Shown piece after piece: positions 35,517 through 45,088 of a stretch of DNA of 64,000 nt. The notes below the pieces were generated by a model, which was given only the letters and a program-made list of their open reading frames with translations, did not search any database and was not told the origin of the DNA. Both the position numbers and the translations under genes were made by a program. The number at the start of each line of letters is the position of its first letter. The stretch's first letter is position 1. This DNA comes from an uncultured Lachnospiraceae bacterium. Lineage in GTDB: Bacteria > Bacillota > Clostridia > Lachnospirales > Lachnospiraceae. Where the stretch lies: assembly GCA_958402795.1 (NCBI GenBank), contig CATXUX010000008.1, positions 55,867 to 119,866 of the forward strand, given 5' to 3'.

Positions 35517-37055
35517 ATGTTGATTACCACCGATATTTTGTATGATATATTAAAAGAAAATCTGTCCATTCAACGCTATGGCTGCAGAATGGAGCAGCAG
35601 ACATTATCGCTCCCTGTTTTCTATGAAGAAACGACACATCTGGAGGAAAACCGCGTCTACATTCTCCGTACCCGGGATCTGCCCCTCTCTCCTGAGACCA
35701 GATGCCTCTACATCTGTGTGGGACAACGCCCGTACCATATCCGGGAGTATTATCCGGGAGAAGTATTCTTCATATCAGAGCAAGGCATTGATCTGCTCAC
35801 GGTATTCAATCATGTCCAGAAAGTATTTGACCGGCTTATCACATGGGAAACTCAGATGAAGTCTCTTCAGAATGAAAACGCGGACATCAAAGAGATGGTA
35901 CGTCTGAGCATTCCCATATTTGAAAATAAAATCATCGTAACAGACTATAATCTTCAGATCGTCGCTTACTGCGAAGCTGCAGATTGTATGGGACGCAGAG
36001 CTGTCAATATGTGCGATGACTATGAGATGGTTCCAAAATCCCACAGCATTCTTTTCCAAAATGACTATATCACTTCAACCGCATCCCAGAAGCCATATAT
36101 GGCTGAGATTGCCGGCGATAAATTCTATTGTATCAACCTGTATCTGGAGGATGTATATATGGGGGTCTGTTCCCTCTCCCCGGACTTCCGCAAATTTCGG
36201 GATAGTGATTTTGTCCTGTTTCAGATTTTTGCTGATTTTGTCTGCAACGCTTTCGCCGCTCAGTCCAAGGCGCCAAGCAGCCGTTTTGTGACAATGAAAA
36301 CCATCTTTACCCAACTGCTGCAGTGTCTTCCTGTAAGCAGACAGTCCGTAGACAAAGCCATGAATTCTCTGCAGAGGAACTTTCATCATACGGATGTACA
36401 GAACTGCCGTTGGACTGCGATTGTGATCCGGAGTGCAAACAAACAGAAAACACTGCCGGAAGAATATCTCTGTTCTTCTATTGAAGGCATTCTAAATGAT
36501 AGTATCGTGATCCGGTTTGATAATTCACTGGTTTCCTTCTGCATGTCAGTCACCGGGACTGATTCAAAAAAAGAATTATACGACAGCCTGACGCCCTTTT
36601 TGCAGAACATGAACTTCCGCGCAGGAATCAGCGAGCCATTCTCGAACCTTTTCGACGCACGCACTTATTACGCGCAGGCACGCAGCGCATTGGAAATCGG
36701 AACAGAGCAGTCATCGGAAACCTTGATCTATCCTTTCTCCGATTATGCATTCCTGTATATGCTGAAAAATTGCTGCGGAGAATTTGAACCGGAGCAGATG
36801 ATACCGGAAAGTCTTTTGACACTGATACACCACAAAGGAAATACCGATTATGCCGATACACTCAAACACTATCTTGACAATGAAATGAACGCCTCCCGCA
36901 CGGCTCAGGATATGTTTCTGCACCGCAGTTCGCTCATGCCTCGTCTGGAAAAGATCAAGTCCATGGTGGATCTGAGCACTCCGCAGCAGCGGTTATATAT
37001 CCGAATGTGCCTTTACCTTTATGAATATCTCTGCATTCACCCGGACAAATGCTGA
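35517..37055 (+). CDS. PucR/CdaR-type transcriptional regulator
   Basis: This 512-residue protein ends in the PucR-type helix-turn-helix (NASRTAQDMFLHRSSLMPRLEKIKS, about 455-485), preceded by a GGDEF-like CdaR domain (about 290-420). The N-terminal part (1-270) has a PucR-like start and a PAS/GAF-like region. ATG at 35517 has a GGGGAGGA site; the frame runs far upstream without one. It is divergent from the VOC/acyl-CoA-dehydrogenase-like/Etf operon, which is its probable target. Members of this group often sense small aromatic or purine-like inducers, but none can be named here. Confidence 0.87.
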   Translation: MLITTDILYDILKENLSIQRYGCRMEQQTLSLPVFYEETTHLEENRVYILRTRDLPLSPETRCLYICVGQRPYHIREYYPGEVFFISEQGIDLLTVFNHVQKVFDRLITWETQMKSLQNENADIKEMVRLSIPIFENKIIVTDYNLQIVAYCEAADCMGRRAVNMCDDYEMVPKSHSILFQNDYITSTASQKPYMAEIAGDKFYCINLYLEDVYMGVCSLSPDFRKFRDSDFVLFQIFADFVCNAFAAQSKAPSSRFVTMKTIFTQLLQCLPVSRQSVDKAMNSLQRNFHHTDVQNCRWTAIVIRSANKQKTLPEEYLCSSIEGILNDSIVIRFDNSLVSFCMSVTGTDSKKELYDSLTPFLQNMNFRAGISEPFSNLFDARTYYAQARSALEIGTEQSSETLIYPFSDYAFLYMLKNCCGEFEPEQMIPESLLTLIHHKGNTDYADTLKHYLDNEMNASRTAQDMFLHRSSLMPRLEKIKSMVDLSTPQQRLYIRMCLYLYEYLCIHPDKC

Positions 37056-37073
37056 TCATCTCTTTGTCCGCCT

Positions 37074-37120
37074 GGCAGTCGGAAAATGGAGTAAAATTTT
37101 CCGACTGCCCGTTTATTTAT
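37074..37120 (+). terminator. intrinsic terminator of the PucR-type gene
   Basis: GGCAGTCGGAAAA (37074-37086) pairs perfectly with TTTTCCGACTGCC (37097-37109), followed by GTTTATTTATT. Confidence 0.85.
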
Positions 37121-37143
37121 TATAGAAAATACTGTCTCGTTCT

Positions 37144-39516
37144 CTAGTAGAGCCGGATAATGTCCCAGAAACACACGTTATGAGGAAGCAGCTCAGAAGT
37201 GAGTTTTAATGTGTCCGTAACTGAGAGGAAAATGGTGCGTGTTTCAGGAACACAGGAATTTCTGTAATATTGTTCTTTGTCCGGCGTCGGCAAAAGAATT
37301 TTCATCAGAAATTCTGTCTCGTCAATATTTCCGTTGAGAAATTCGCCGATCCATATGTCAAGAATACTGCCGTTTGCCTTATTTAAAAATTGTCTTGTAA
37401 TCTGCCATGTCCCGGACTGAATCTGTTTTAACGAAAATTCGACTCTTTGCGCCGCGGAGGTCTCAAAGAGCTGGTAAACGTCAGTAAATGATGCGTTCCG
37501 GCTGTTCTGAAAGGTATTTCCCGAAATAAAATGTGTATAATGAAAGGCGAGAATCTGGTAGTGATTCTCCTCTTTTTTGGTAATGATATAATTCTGTCCC
37601 CTGGATATTTCTTCAGTGCCTAACTGCTTTAGCATAGCAAACGCATGGTAAGCAGGCATCTTCAAATGGCTCCGGTCAAGCAGTCCGTATCCCCAGAAAG
37701 AAGGAGTTTTGTTTTGCATCAACGGGACAGACAACGATTCCTCTAAAATCCAGTATCCCATGAGATCATAGCAGTCGCGCAGCGACAACGCTCCATGGCA
37801 GATAAAGGCCGCCTGGTAGCAGGAATAGTGAACCGGAAGATCGGACAGGAAAACAGAAGTCCACTCTGTCAGATAAACAGGCGTTTCCGGATAATAACGG
37901 CGCAGGATTTCCAGCGCAAGTCTGCTTTCCCCGGCCAGAAGCATCGGATCGGAACTGATATGAAATCGGTTTTGATCCGTAAGAACCTGAAAGCTGAGAT
38001 GCGCGGAGAGAAAGGACGGAGAAAATCCGTATTCCTTTAGCTCACAAAATAGTTTATCCAGATAATCAGGATCAAAGCCGGAGGAAAAGCCAAAACCGCC
38101 GGTCAGGGCCTGCGGAAGATAGTGTCCGATCAAAGACTGGATACGCCGGAAGTCTGCAACATATGTTTTGGCGGTATCTCTGGGGTTCATCCATAATTCA
38201 AAACACCATTTGGAAGTCCATTCCTCCGGGTAGTGGGCGGAACAGTGCTTTAAAAGCGCTTCCAGCAGTTCAAAGAATCGGTTTCCTCTGGAAAGAAACG
38301 GAAAACCTGCATCGGGAAAGGAATCGTAGCTGTAAGGAAGCTTGGAGAGTTCGAACACAGGAACCAGCTCCAGCTTGTACAGGACAGCTAAAACAGCGTC
38401 GAGATTATGAAAATAATACTCATATTTCGGCAGCACTTTGGGGATGAAGGAACTGCTGACTGCGCCCTGCACCCGGATAAAACGGATCCCGAGCTCTTCC
38501 TTTGCGGCAGCGAGATCCTGCTGGAAATCCTGTGACAGCAGATTGTGGATAAACCCTGCGTTTATCATTTCGCAGAAATCGCTTCGGAACGCATGGCTGT
38601 CAAGGACCGACGCTTCTATGTGCCGGGCAAGAAAAGCGTTTTCTGCCGAAGCGTCAGGAAAAACAGGAAGTTCCGCCCGCGCTGTCTTTTCAAGGGAATA
38701 TTCCTGTTCTGATTTTGCGCGTTTTATTTTTGCCCGGTAATCAGTTGGCGACATATGGTAATGCATGTGGAATGTACTGCTAAGCGCCGCCGGATTGGAA
38801 AATCCGTTGTGCAGCGCGATCTCTGTGATACTGTTTTCGGTAAAACATAACTCCCTGCGCGCGTGCTGAAGCCTTTTTTCGGTCAGACAGTCCTTAAAAT
38901 TTTTGTGAAGATATTTCTTAAAAAATCTGGACAGATATTCGGGAGTCAGATATAACTCTCCGGCAAGGTCAGAGAGGGTGACGGACTCCCGGAAGTGACG
39001 GTCAAGATACTCGGAGATGACCCGGATCCGTTCCTGATATTTTACCGGAACCTGTGAAGAGACAGGCGGAAGCATATAACGTTCTTCCAGAATTGCCAAA
39101 AACCGGAAGAAAAGTCCATGAAGGATCAGACGGTTTTTCGCGGCAGATTCCAAGTATCTGGCAGAAATGGAAGATACGATCCGTTTTAATTCAAAATAAT
39201 CATTTTCTGGCTCTCTTACAGAGTCACAGCAAAGTGTGACTCCGTCCGGCATATTTCGGAATACAAATGCCGACTGGATGCCGATATGCAGACAATCCCC
39301 GGCGGAGACTGCGCTGACACAGTAAGAGACGTCCGGCGGAAGGATGCAGATGTTATCCGCGGTATAGAGGTTTTCGGATCCATTGTAATCTATACGGCAG
39401 CTTCCTGAAAGAATGTATAGGATGTCATAACTGCGATCGTGAGTATACGACTCCTTTGCCGGCAGGCTGGTATGATGTAAAAAAGTGACGGGCAGATCGT
39501 GAGCAAATGCGTCCAT
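37144..39516 (-). CDS. AraC regulator fused to a degenerate GH39-like domain
   Basis: This 790-residue protein has an N-terminal cupin (about 1-110), an AraC double helix-turn-helix (about 170-272; VTLSDLAGELYLTPEYLSRFFKK, FSNPAALSSTFH) and a GH39-like TIM-barrel domain (about 320-690). In the GH39 acid/base motif (WNEP) the sequence is WMNP, so the Glu is gone; the nucleophile motif TEW is kept (VYLTEWTS). The barrel may thus bind but not hydrolyse a glycoside and act as the inducer sensor. ATG overlaps the stop of the similar upstream gene by one base. Both regulators are divergent from the C-glycoside operon. Confidence 0.85.
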   Translation of the reverse strand: MDAFAHDLPVTFLHHTSLPAKESYTHDRSYDILYILSGSCRIDYNGSENLYTADNICILPPDVSYCVSAVSAGDCLHIGIQSAFVFRNMPDGVTLCCDSVREPENDYFELKRIVSSISARYLESAAKNRLILHGLFFRFLAILEERYMLPPVSSQVPVKYQERIRVISEYLDRHFRESVTLSDLAGELYLTPEYLSRFFKKYLHKNFKDCLTEKRLQHARRELCFTENSITEIALHNGFSNPAALSSTFHMHYHMSPTDYRAKIKRAKSEQEYSLEKTARAELPVFPDASAENAFLARHIEASVLDSHAFRSDFCEMINAGFIHNLLSQDFQQDLAAAKEELGIRFIRVQGAVSSSFIPKVLPKYEYYFHNLDAVLAVLYKLELVPVFELSKLPYSYDSFPDAGFPFLSRGNRFFELLEALLKHCSAHYPEEWTSKWCFELWMNPRDTAKTYVADFRRIQSLIGHYLPQALTGGFGFSSGFDPDYLDKLFCELKEYGFSPSFLSAHLSFQVLTDQNRFHISSDPMLLAGESRLALEILRRYYPETPVYLTEWTSVFLSDLPVHYSCYQAAFICHGALSLRDCYDLMGYWILEESLSVPLMQNKTPSFWGYGLLDRSHLKMPAYHAFAMLKQLGTEEISRGQNYIITKKEENHYQILAFHYTHFISGNTFQNSRNASFTDVYQLFETSAAQRVEFSLKQIQSGTWQITRQFLNKANGSILDIWIGEFLNGNIDETEFLMKILLPTPDKEQYYRNSCVPETRTIFLSVTDTLKLTSELLPHNVCFWDIIRLY

Positions 39517-41915
39517 TAAAGTTCTCCTTTCTGGTCAGAAGCTGACGTGTGAAACGGTTCGATGGTGATAAGTTGTATTTCCTGATGAGACAAAGTACAG
39601 TCCAGCATCAGCGGGACGTCCGGCGCAACTTCTATGCAGGCGGTCTCGGGAATGAGTTCCGACTGTTGTCTTAACAGTTCCAGATCCTTTTCTCTTACCG
39701 GCGTCAAAAAGTGTAATTGATACCATTGAAATAAAAGATTGCTCTGTCTGGCTGATATCACATAGCGGGTGGTCAAATAATAGCCGGGGGGAAGCGCCGG
39801 AAAAACAAGTCTTAAGCTGTCGGAGGGACGACGCTTAAACAACTGGTCGGAAAGAAAGAAGTCCTCCCGGGTAATATTTTTTCCGCAATAATCCGGCGCA
39901 ACGTGTTCATAGTGGTAGAGCAGACACTGGCAGGCGTCATTGGCGGAACGGGTGATGATGCAGTTCTCGTTCATAGCCGACTGCTCCCTGCCAAGCATGG
40001 AGAACAACCTCCAGGCATGAAAAGACGGCTTGGGGAGGTTACTGTCGCTAAATAACCCCCATCCTCCAAACAGCAGATCCGTCGTGTCCACATAGCGCAG
40101 AGGAATATCTGACATCAGGTAATACCCCATCGCTTTCACGCCACACCGGATGGCAGCAAACAGACTGTGGGTAATAAACAAAGCCTGATAGCAGGAATCA
40201 TTCAGATAATTTCTGGAGGACAGATTGGAATTAAATTCTGTGATCCAGAGCTCGCGTCCGGGACAGATGGATTCGATAACTCCCATCAGAAGCCGCATCC
40301 GCTTCTCCAGAATGTCCGGATCGGGTGACAGAGAGGAGGCGGAATCATCTTTTTCAACCGAATAGAGATAGCTGGTAAAAAAATCCGGCATACAAGGTGC
40401 AGAACAAAATTGGACCACCAGCCGTTCAAATTCGCCGATAGACGCCCAGTTGTTAAAACCCGGACCTCCCACCCGGCATTCCGGCACATAAGAGTTGATC
40501 AATTCCTTGATCCGGCAGAAATACTGGATATATTTGTATGTGGTAAAGTCTGTCGTTTCTCCCAGAGATTCATAAACCGGAGAAGAAACCTCAAACATCC
40601 ATTTACTCACAGAATCGTACCCGTAACGGTTGATGCTGGCGCAGATAAAAGAAGGAAGGATGTTTAGTACATGTTGAAAGTGCTCTTCCTCGTCGTCGGG
40701 AAAATCTGTTATTACCGATTCATGCTGCGTAAACTGAATGCGCATCCGCTTGTTTCCCAACTCAATAAATGGGTAGATGTCATTTGCAATACAGATGTCA
40801 AAAATACGAAATACCGGATTAAAATCATAGATCCTTTTATTTCCGGCCAGATAAGAAGTTACAAGATCAAAAATACGGCAAATTCTTCCATAGTGGAAAT
40901 GAATCTGCTTCTGTATCCAGATCATCTGTCTGGAAATCTGCGCGTCGCGAAATGCCGACGCATAACCAAGATTAATCAACTGGTTCCAGACAGGGAAAAG
41001 AATCCGGGAGTCTGTTTCAGATGTCAGCGAAACTCTCTCTGTGTCCGGAACTGTGCTTCCCGGATCAGAAGGAGCACTTAGGAAAGCGAGGGCCGCTTCC
41101 CGGTTGAGAGCATGGAACCCCGAATTCTCCGGCAGGGGGACGTAAGGATCCCATTCGGAACGAAGAGGGGTTACTTCTTTTGTCTTTAGGTGTAACCGCG
41201 TGACGATCGTGTGGTCGCACAGGTCGGTATAACGGACGTATGAGGCGGCTTTTTTCAGACGCAGAGCACGGAGGTATTTCTGGAAGGTTGTACCTAAATA
41301 CTCTTTTATTATTCCCGACAGATACTGCGGAGAACAAGAAAAATGCGCAGACACACCGGAGAGTCCGATGTCGTTTGCCAGATTTTTCTGCGTGTAGTCC
41401 AAAACATCCTGCAGAAGCAAGGTGGATCTGGAAGCAGGACGCGAGGAGACAAAAAAAGGCTCTTTGCCGGAGAGGGCACTGACAACGCCGAAAGCCGGGC
41501 GTTCGCAAAGCAGTGCTTCCAGCAGCAGGAAAGCAAGCGCGTAGGTCTGACAGGAGGAGCATCCGCCTGTCAGAAATGAATGAGCGTATGATCTGAGGCG
41601 TGAAAACAGCTCATCGGTATGTCCGGGAACGCAGGGAGAAGATGGAAATTCCATCAGTTCCGGAATCTGATCCAGAAAGAAAACATTGTCCAGTCCGAGA
41701 CTCAGAAGGATACACGGTTCCGATGGATGCAGCGGTGTCTCTCCGGGAAAACAGAAAAAAATAGTACCGGAAGAAAGCGTCTGCTTCTCGTCAAGAGACA
41801 GGCGGCCGGAAAGGATGGCAAAAAGTGTGACCCCGGAAGAGCGGAAAAGAAAGCGGTCCGAAATGGCCAGTACATGACAGTTTCGGATTGGTGCATCTGC
41901 ACAGAGATCATTCAT
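39516..41915 (-). CDS. AraC regulator fused to a degenerate GH39-like domain (second copy)
   Basis: This 799-residue protein has the same layout as its neighbour: cupin-like region (1-100), AraC helix-turn-helix (about 175-240; IGLSGVSAHFSCSPQYLSG; the second HTH is degenerate) and a GH39-like barrel (about 300-690). The acid/base region reads FEVSSPVYES, so the Glu of the WNEP motif is lost, while the nucleophile motif ITEFN is retained. An AGGAGG site supports the start. It shares a 270-base AT-rich region with the divergent GPH transporter gene. The weak second DNA-binding motif suggests it may need the other protein as partner, which is inference. Confidence 0.83.
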   Translation of the reverse strand: MNDLCADAPIRNCHVLAISDRFLFRSSGVTLFAILSGRLSLDEKQTLSSGTIFFCFPGETPLHPSEPCILLSLGLDNVFFLDQIPELMEFPSSPCVPGHTDELFSRLRSYAHSFLTGGCSSCQTYALAFLLLEALLCERPAFGVVSALSGKEPFFVSSRPASRSTLLLQDVLDYTQKNLANDIGLSGVSAHFSCSPQYLSGIIKEYLGTTFQKYLRALRLKKAASYVRYTDLCDHTIVTRLHLKTKEVTPLRSEWDPYVPLPENSGFHALNREAALAFLSAPSDPGSTVPDTERVSLTSETDSRILFPVWNQLINLGYASAFRDAQISRQMIWIQKQIHFHYGRICRIFDLVTSYLAGNKRIYDFNPVFRIFDICIANDIYPFIELGNKRMRIQFTQHESVITDFPDDEEEHFQHVLNILPSFICASINRYGYDSVSKWMFEVSSPVYESLGETTDFTTYKYIQYFCRIKELINSYVPECRVGGPGFNNWASIGEFERLVVQFCSAPCMPDFFTSYLYSVEKDDSASSLSPDPDILEKRMRLLMGVIESICPGRELWITEFNSNLSSRNYLNDSCYQALFITHSLFAAIRCGVKAMGYYLMSDIPLRYVDTTDLLFGGWGLFSDSNLPKPSFHAWRLFSMLGREQSAMNENCIITRSANDACQCLLYHYEHVAPDYCGKNITREDFFLSDQLFKRRPSDSLRLVFPALPPGYYLTTRYVISARQSNLLFQWYQLHFLTPVREKDLELLRQQSELIPETACIEVAPDVPLMLDCTLSHQEIQLITIEPFHTSASDQKGEL

Positions 41916-42184
41916 AAGTGTTCCTCCTTCTGTTTGTTTTCTGACAGTGATTGTACACTCAGTATAACATAAAAATTAAAAAATGAACAAAAAAATTAAG
42001 CAAATCCCAAAAAAGTAAAGATAATTCCATTTTTAAATCAAAAATAAAATAAAAATAAAAGGAAAAAGCTAATTTCAAAAAGGCAAAAAGGGAAATCCTC
42101 TGCTATGATATATTACAAGAAATCGATACGGCGCCAGATTTCAAGCAAACGAAAACAAGCAGGAAAAACGAGAGGAGAAATGGA
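41916..42184. promoter_or_regulatory. divergent control region of the AraC-GH39 genes and the C-glycoside operon
   Basis: AT-rich gap of 269 bases. Minus -10 candidate TATACT (about 41963-41958); plus -10 candidate TATGAT near 42105 without a good -35, as expected for AraC activation. A motif close to the CcpA cre box (AAGCAAACGAAAACA, 42143-42157) lies before the transporter start and suggests carbon catabolite control. No gene seen. Confidence 0.4.
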
Positions 42185-43534
42185 ATGGAGAAACAATATA
42201 CGGTAGGCCCCAGGCAATATTTCACCTATGGACTGGGGAACTTTGCTTCACAACTGTCATGGACAATGGTAAGCACCTATCTGGCAGTCTTTTATACGGA
42301 CGTATTCGGACTTGAGGCAGGCGCGGTAGCAGTTCTTTTTCTGGTAGCAAAGATATGGGACGGGATCAATGACCCGATCATGGGGACGATCATGGAACGA
42401 ACACATACGAAATGGGGACGGTTCCGCCCTTACATTGCGATTGGTGCGCCGATGCTGGTACTCTTTACGATTTTAACCTTTACGGTTCCGGGATTTAACG
42501 ATACCGGCAAACTGATCTACGCGTACATTACTTATATCGGACTCGGCATGGTCTATACGATGACGAATGTGCCCTATCAGGGACTTCCGGCGGTAATGAC
42601 GAGAGATCCGAAGAAGGTCAACCGGCTGAATGCAGCTTCTACCATGGGAATGATGCTTGGAATGATCATCCTGAATTTATTTACACTTCCGCTGGTCAAT
42701 CATTTTGAAGCAATCCGGCCAAAGTCCGGTTATCAGATTACGGCAGGCCTGTTCGCGCTGATTGCCCTGCCCATGTTCTGGATCTGTGCAAAGAGCTGTA
42801 AAGAAGTGGTTGTTGTCAAAAAGGAAAATCAGGTATCGGTCAAAGAATCGGTGCATCAGATCCTGGTCAACAAAAATCTGCTGATGATTATTCTTTATAC
42901 GATTCTTTCTATGACAGCAGCAATGGGAAGGATCGGCGTAGCGGTATACTTTTATCTGCATGTGGCAAACGCAGCGGGTCTTACAACACTTTTCATGATG
43001 ATGCCGATGATCATGGGAGCCATTCTTATGCCCGTTGCACCAAGGGCGATGGAAAAATTCGGAAAACGAAATGTTATTTTCTTCGCGCTGGCAGTTCAGA
43101 TCATAGGACTGTTGATGATGATTTTCGGACCGTACACCAATATCCCGTACCTGATCGTATGCCATATCGTGTATGGAATGGGTTCCATTGAAAAAGCCTG
43201 CGGCCCCTGCATGATCGTAGACGCGCTGGATGCGATGGAATTAAAGACAGGAATCAGGCCTGACGGAACCGTATTCTCTCTGATGGGATTGGGTGTTAAG
43301 ATCGGTACGGCGATCGGATCGGCTCTTGGAGTGGCGATCATAGGATGGTATGGATATTCAGGAGCAGAGCAGATTACTGCCCATGTACAGCAGGGAATTA
43401 TCGTTGGCGTAAACTGGATGCCGGTTGTCCTTTTTGCAATTTCCGCTATTCCGATGCTTTTCTACTCCCTGAAAGAGAAAGACATGGTGGAAATACGCGA
43501 GAAGTTAAAAGAAAAGAAACAGAATAATGAATAA
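42185..43534 (+). CDS. GPH-family symporter, probable C-glycoside importer
   Basis: This 449-residue protein has 12 transmembrane helices with the GPH signature (KIWDGINDPIMG followed by HTKWGRFRPY). It is the first gene of the plus-strand operon and ends within the start region of the Gfo/Idh gene. In the dgp/dfg gene clusters of gut bacteria a transporter accompanies the deglycosidase genes. By position it should import the intact glycoside with a cation. An AGAGGAG site supports the start at 42185. Confidence 0.9.
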   Translation: MEKQYTVGPRQYFTYGLGNFASQLSWTMVSTYLAVFYTDVFGLEAGAVAVLFLVAKIWDGINDPIMGTIMERTHTKWGRFRPYIAIGAPMLVLFTILTFTVPGFNDTGKLIYAYITYIGLGMVYTMTNVPYQGLPAVMTRDPKKVNRLNAASTMGMMLGMIILNLFTLPLVNHFEAIRPKSGYQITAGLFALIALPMFWICAKSCKEVVVVKKENQVSVKESVHQILVNKNLLMIILYTILSMTAAMGRIGVAVYFYLHVANAAGLTTLFMMMPMIMGAILMPVAPRAMEKFGKRNVIFFALAVQIIGLLMMIFGPYTNIPYLIVCHIVYGMGSIEKACGPCMIVDALDAMELKTGIRPDGTVFSLMGLGVKIGTAIGSALGVAIIGWYGYSGAEQITAHVQQGIIVGVNWMPVVLFAISAIPMLFYSLKEKDMVEIREKLKEKKQNNE

Positions 43535-43553
43535 GATGAAGGAGGAAATCAAA

Positions 43554-44666
43554 ATGAGAAAATTAAGAATTGCAATCGTAGGCTGTGGAGGAATCGCAAA
43601 TCAAAAGCATATGCCGTCCATCAAGACGCAGGCAGACAAAGCAGAAATGGTAGCGTTCTGCGATATCGTGAGAGAGCGGGCAGAAAAGGCAGCAAAAGAA
43701 TATGGCACACCGGATGCAAAAGTGTATGAGGATTACAAAGAAATGCTTGCAGATAAAAGCATAGAAATCGATGTGGTGCATGTGTGTACGCCGAATGTCG
43801 CACATTGTCCGATCACAGTTGCCGCATTTGAAGCCGGAAAACATGTAATGTGTGAGAAACCGATGGCGCACTGTACTGCAGATGCACAGAAAATGATCGA
43901 TGCGTGGAAAAAGTCCGGAAAGAAATTTACGATCGGCTATCAGAACCGATTCCGGGATGATACGCAGACACTGCACGAAGCGTGTGAAAAAGGGGAACTT
44001 GGAGAGGTCTATTTTGCCAAAGCACACGCCCTCAGAAGAAGAGCGGTACCAACATGGGGAGTATTTCCGAACAAAGCCCTGCAGGGAGGCGGACCTCTGA
44101 TCGATATTGGAACCCATGCGCTGGATATTACCCTCTGGATGATGGACAACTATGAACCCGTATCCGTATCCGGTCAGGTATTTTACAAGCTGGGACGCCA
44201 GGAAGACGGTCCGGAAGGGAATGTCTTTGGACCATGGGATCCGGAAACCTTTGAGGTTGAAGACTCTGCCTTTGGCTTTGTAAAAATGAAAAATGGGGCG
44301 ACCATTTATCTGGAAGCGTCATGGGCGTTAAATATTCTGAAATCGATGGAAGCGTCCACTACTCTCTGCGGAACAAAAGCAGGCGCTGAGATCCATCATG
44401 GAGGAAGTTACCTGAAAGATGAGCTGATCTTCAATACTGTGGAGCACAATCAGTTGATGGAAAAGACCATCTCTCCCGGAATCGCGGTGGACTTCTTTGA
44501 CGGAGGCGCAGCCGCAGAGGCTGTCAGAGAGCAGGAACAGTGGCTGAATGCAATTATCCACGACACAGAACCGCTGGTAAAACCGGAGCAGGCGTTTGTT
44601 GTGACACAGATTCTCGAAGGAATTTATAAATCGGCAGAAAGCGGGAAAGAAGTATTCTTTGAATAA
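43554..44666 (+). CDS. Gfo/Idh/MocA oxidoreductase (DgpA-like, glycoside 3-oxidation)
   Basis: This 370-residue protein has an N-terminal Rossmann domain (GCGGIANQKHMP), the catalytic Lys motif CEKPMAHC near residue 98 and a C-terminal sheet domain with GGGPLIDIGTHALD. In the puerarin-degrading PUE system a protein of this family (DgpA) oxidises the 3-OH of the C-linked glucose with NAD before the C-C bond is broken. The direct link to the deglycosidase subunits 10 bases downstream supports the same role. ATG at 43554 has an AAGGAGG site. Sugar and aglycone preference are unknown. Confidence 0.85.
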   Translation: MRKLRIAIVGCGGIANQKHMPSIKTQADKAEMVAFCDIVRERAEKAAKEYGTPDAKVYEDYKEMLADKSIEIDVVHVCTPNVAHCPITVAAFEAGKHVMCEKPMAHCTADAQKMIDAWKKSGKKFTIGYQNRFRDDTQTLHEACEKGELGEVYFAKAHALRRRAVPTWGVFPNKALQGGGPLIDIGTHALDITLWMMDNYEPVSVSGQVFYKLGRQEDGPEGNVFGPWDPETFEVEDSAFGFVKMKNGATIYLEASWALNILKSMEASTTLCGTKAGAEIHHGGSYLKDELIFNTVEHNQLMEKTISPGIAVDFFDGGAAAEAVREQEQWLNAIIHDTEPLVKPEQAFVVTQILEGIYKSAESGKEVFFE

Positions 44667-44676
44667 GGGAGGTAAA

Positions 44677-45072
44677 ATGATGGCAGGCAGACAGGTATAC
44701 AATCCGGACGGATTTAGGAATATAGAGGAAAACGGTAAAGTTACAGGATTTCAGTTTGAGATAAAAGCACAGTATTACAGGGGAATGACGCTTTCTATCG
44801 TCCGTAAGCTGGAGGTAGAAGTGGACGGCGAGGCATTTCCAAAAGAGAGCCTTCGGTTCACTGTCAATCATGAGACATTTACGATGGAGGAAATGCGAAC
44901 GGTAATCGATTCTGATTACCGTTGGGAATTTGGCGAGTTTGCGGCAGTCAGCGTGATGAAGGAAGGCGGACTGGCGCCGGGAAAACATCATATTAAGACG
45001 CATCAGGTGATCGCGCCGTCCTATATGCCATTTGCGCTGGAACATACCGACGAGACGGATTTTGAGATGTAA
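44677..45072 (+). CDS. C-glycoside deglycosidase beta subunit (DgpB/CGDB-like)
   Basis: This small protein of 131 residues is all beta, with QVYNPDGFRNI near the start and strands such as GFQFEIKAQYY, TLSIVRKLEVEVDG, FTVNHETFTMEEM and HHIKTHQVIAPSYM. The length, order and neighbours fit the C-glycoside deglycosidase beta subunit family. There it forms a complex with the alpha subunit and helps shape the active site. The start has a GGGAGG site. The alpha subunit gene follows after 16 bases. The assignment rests on remembered family features and context, not on an alignment. Confidence 0.8.
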   Translation: MMAGRQVYNPDGFRNIEENGKVTGFQFEIKAQYYRGMTLSIVRKLEVEVDGEAFPKESLRFTVNHETFTMEEMRTVIDSDYRWEFGEFAAVSVMKEGGLAPGKHHIKTHQVIAPSYMPFALEHTDETDFEM

Positions 45073-45088
45073 GAAAGGAGACGATAAA

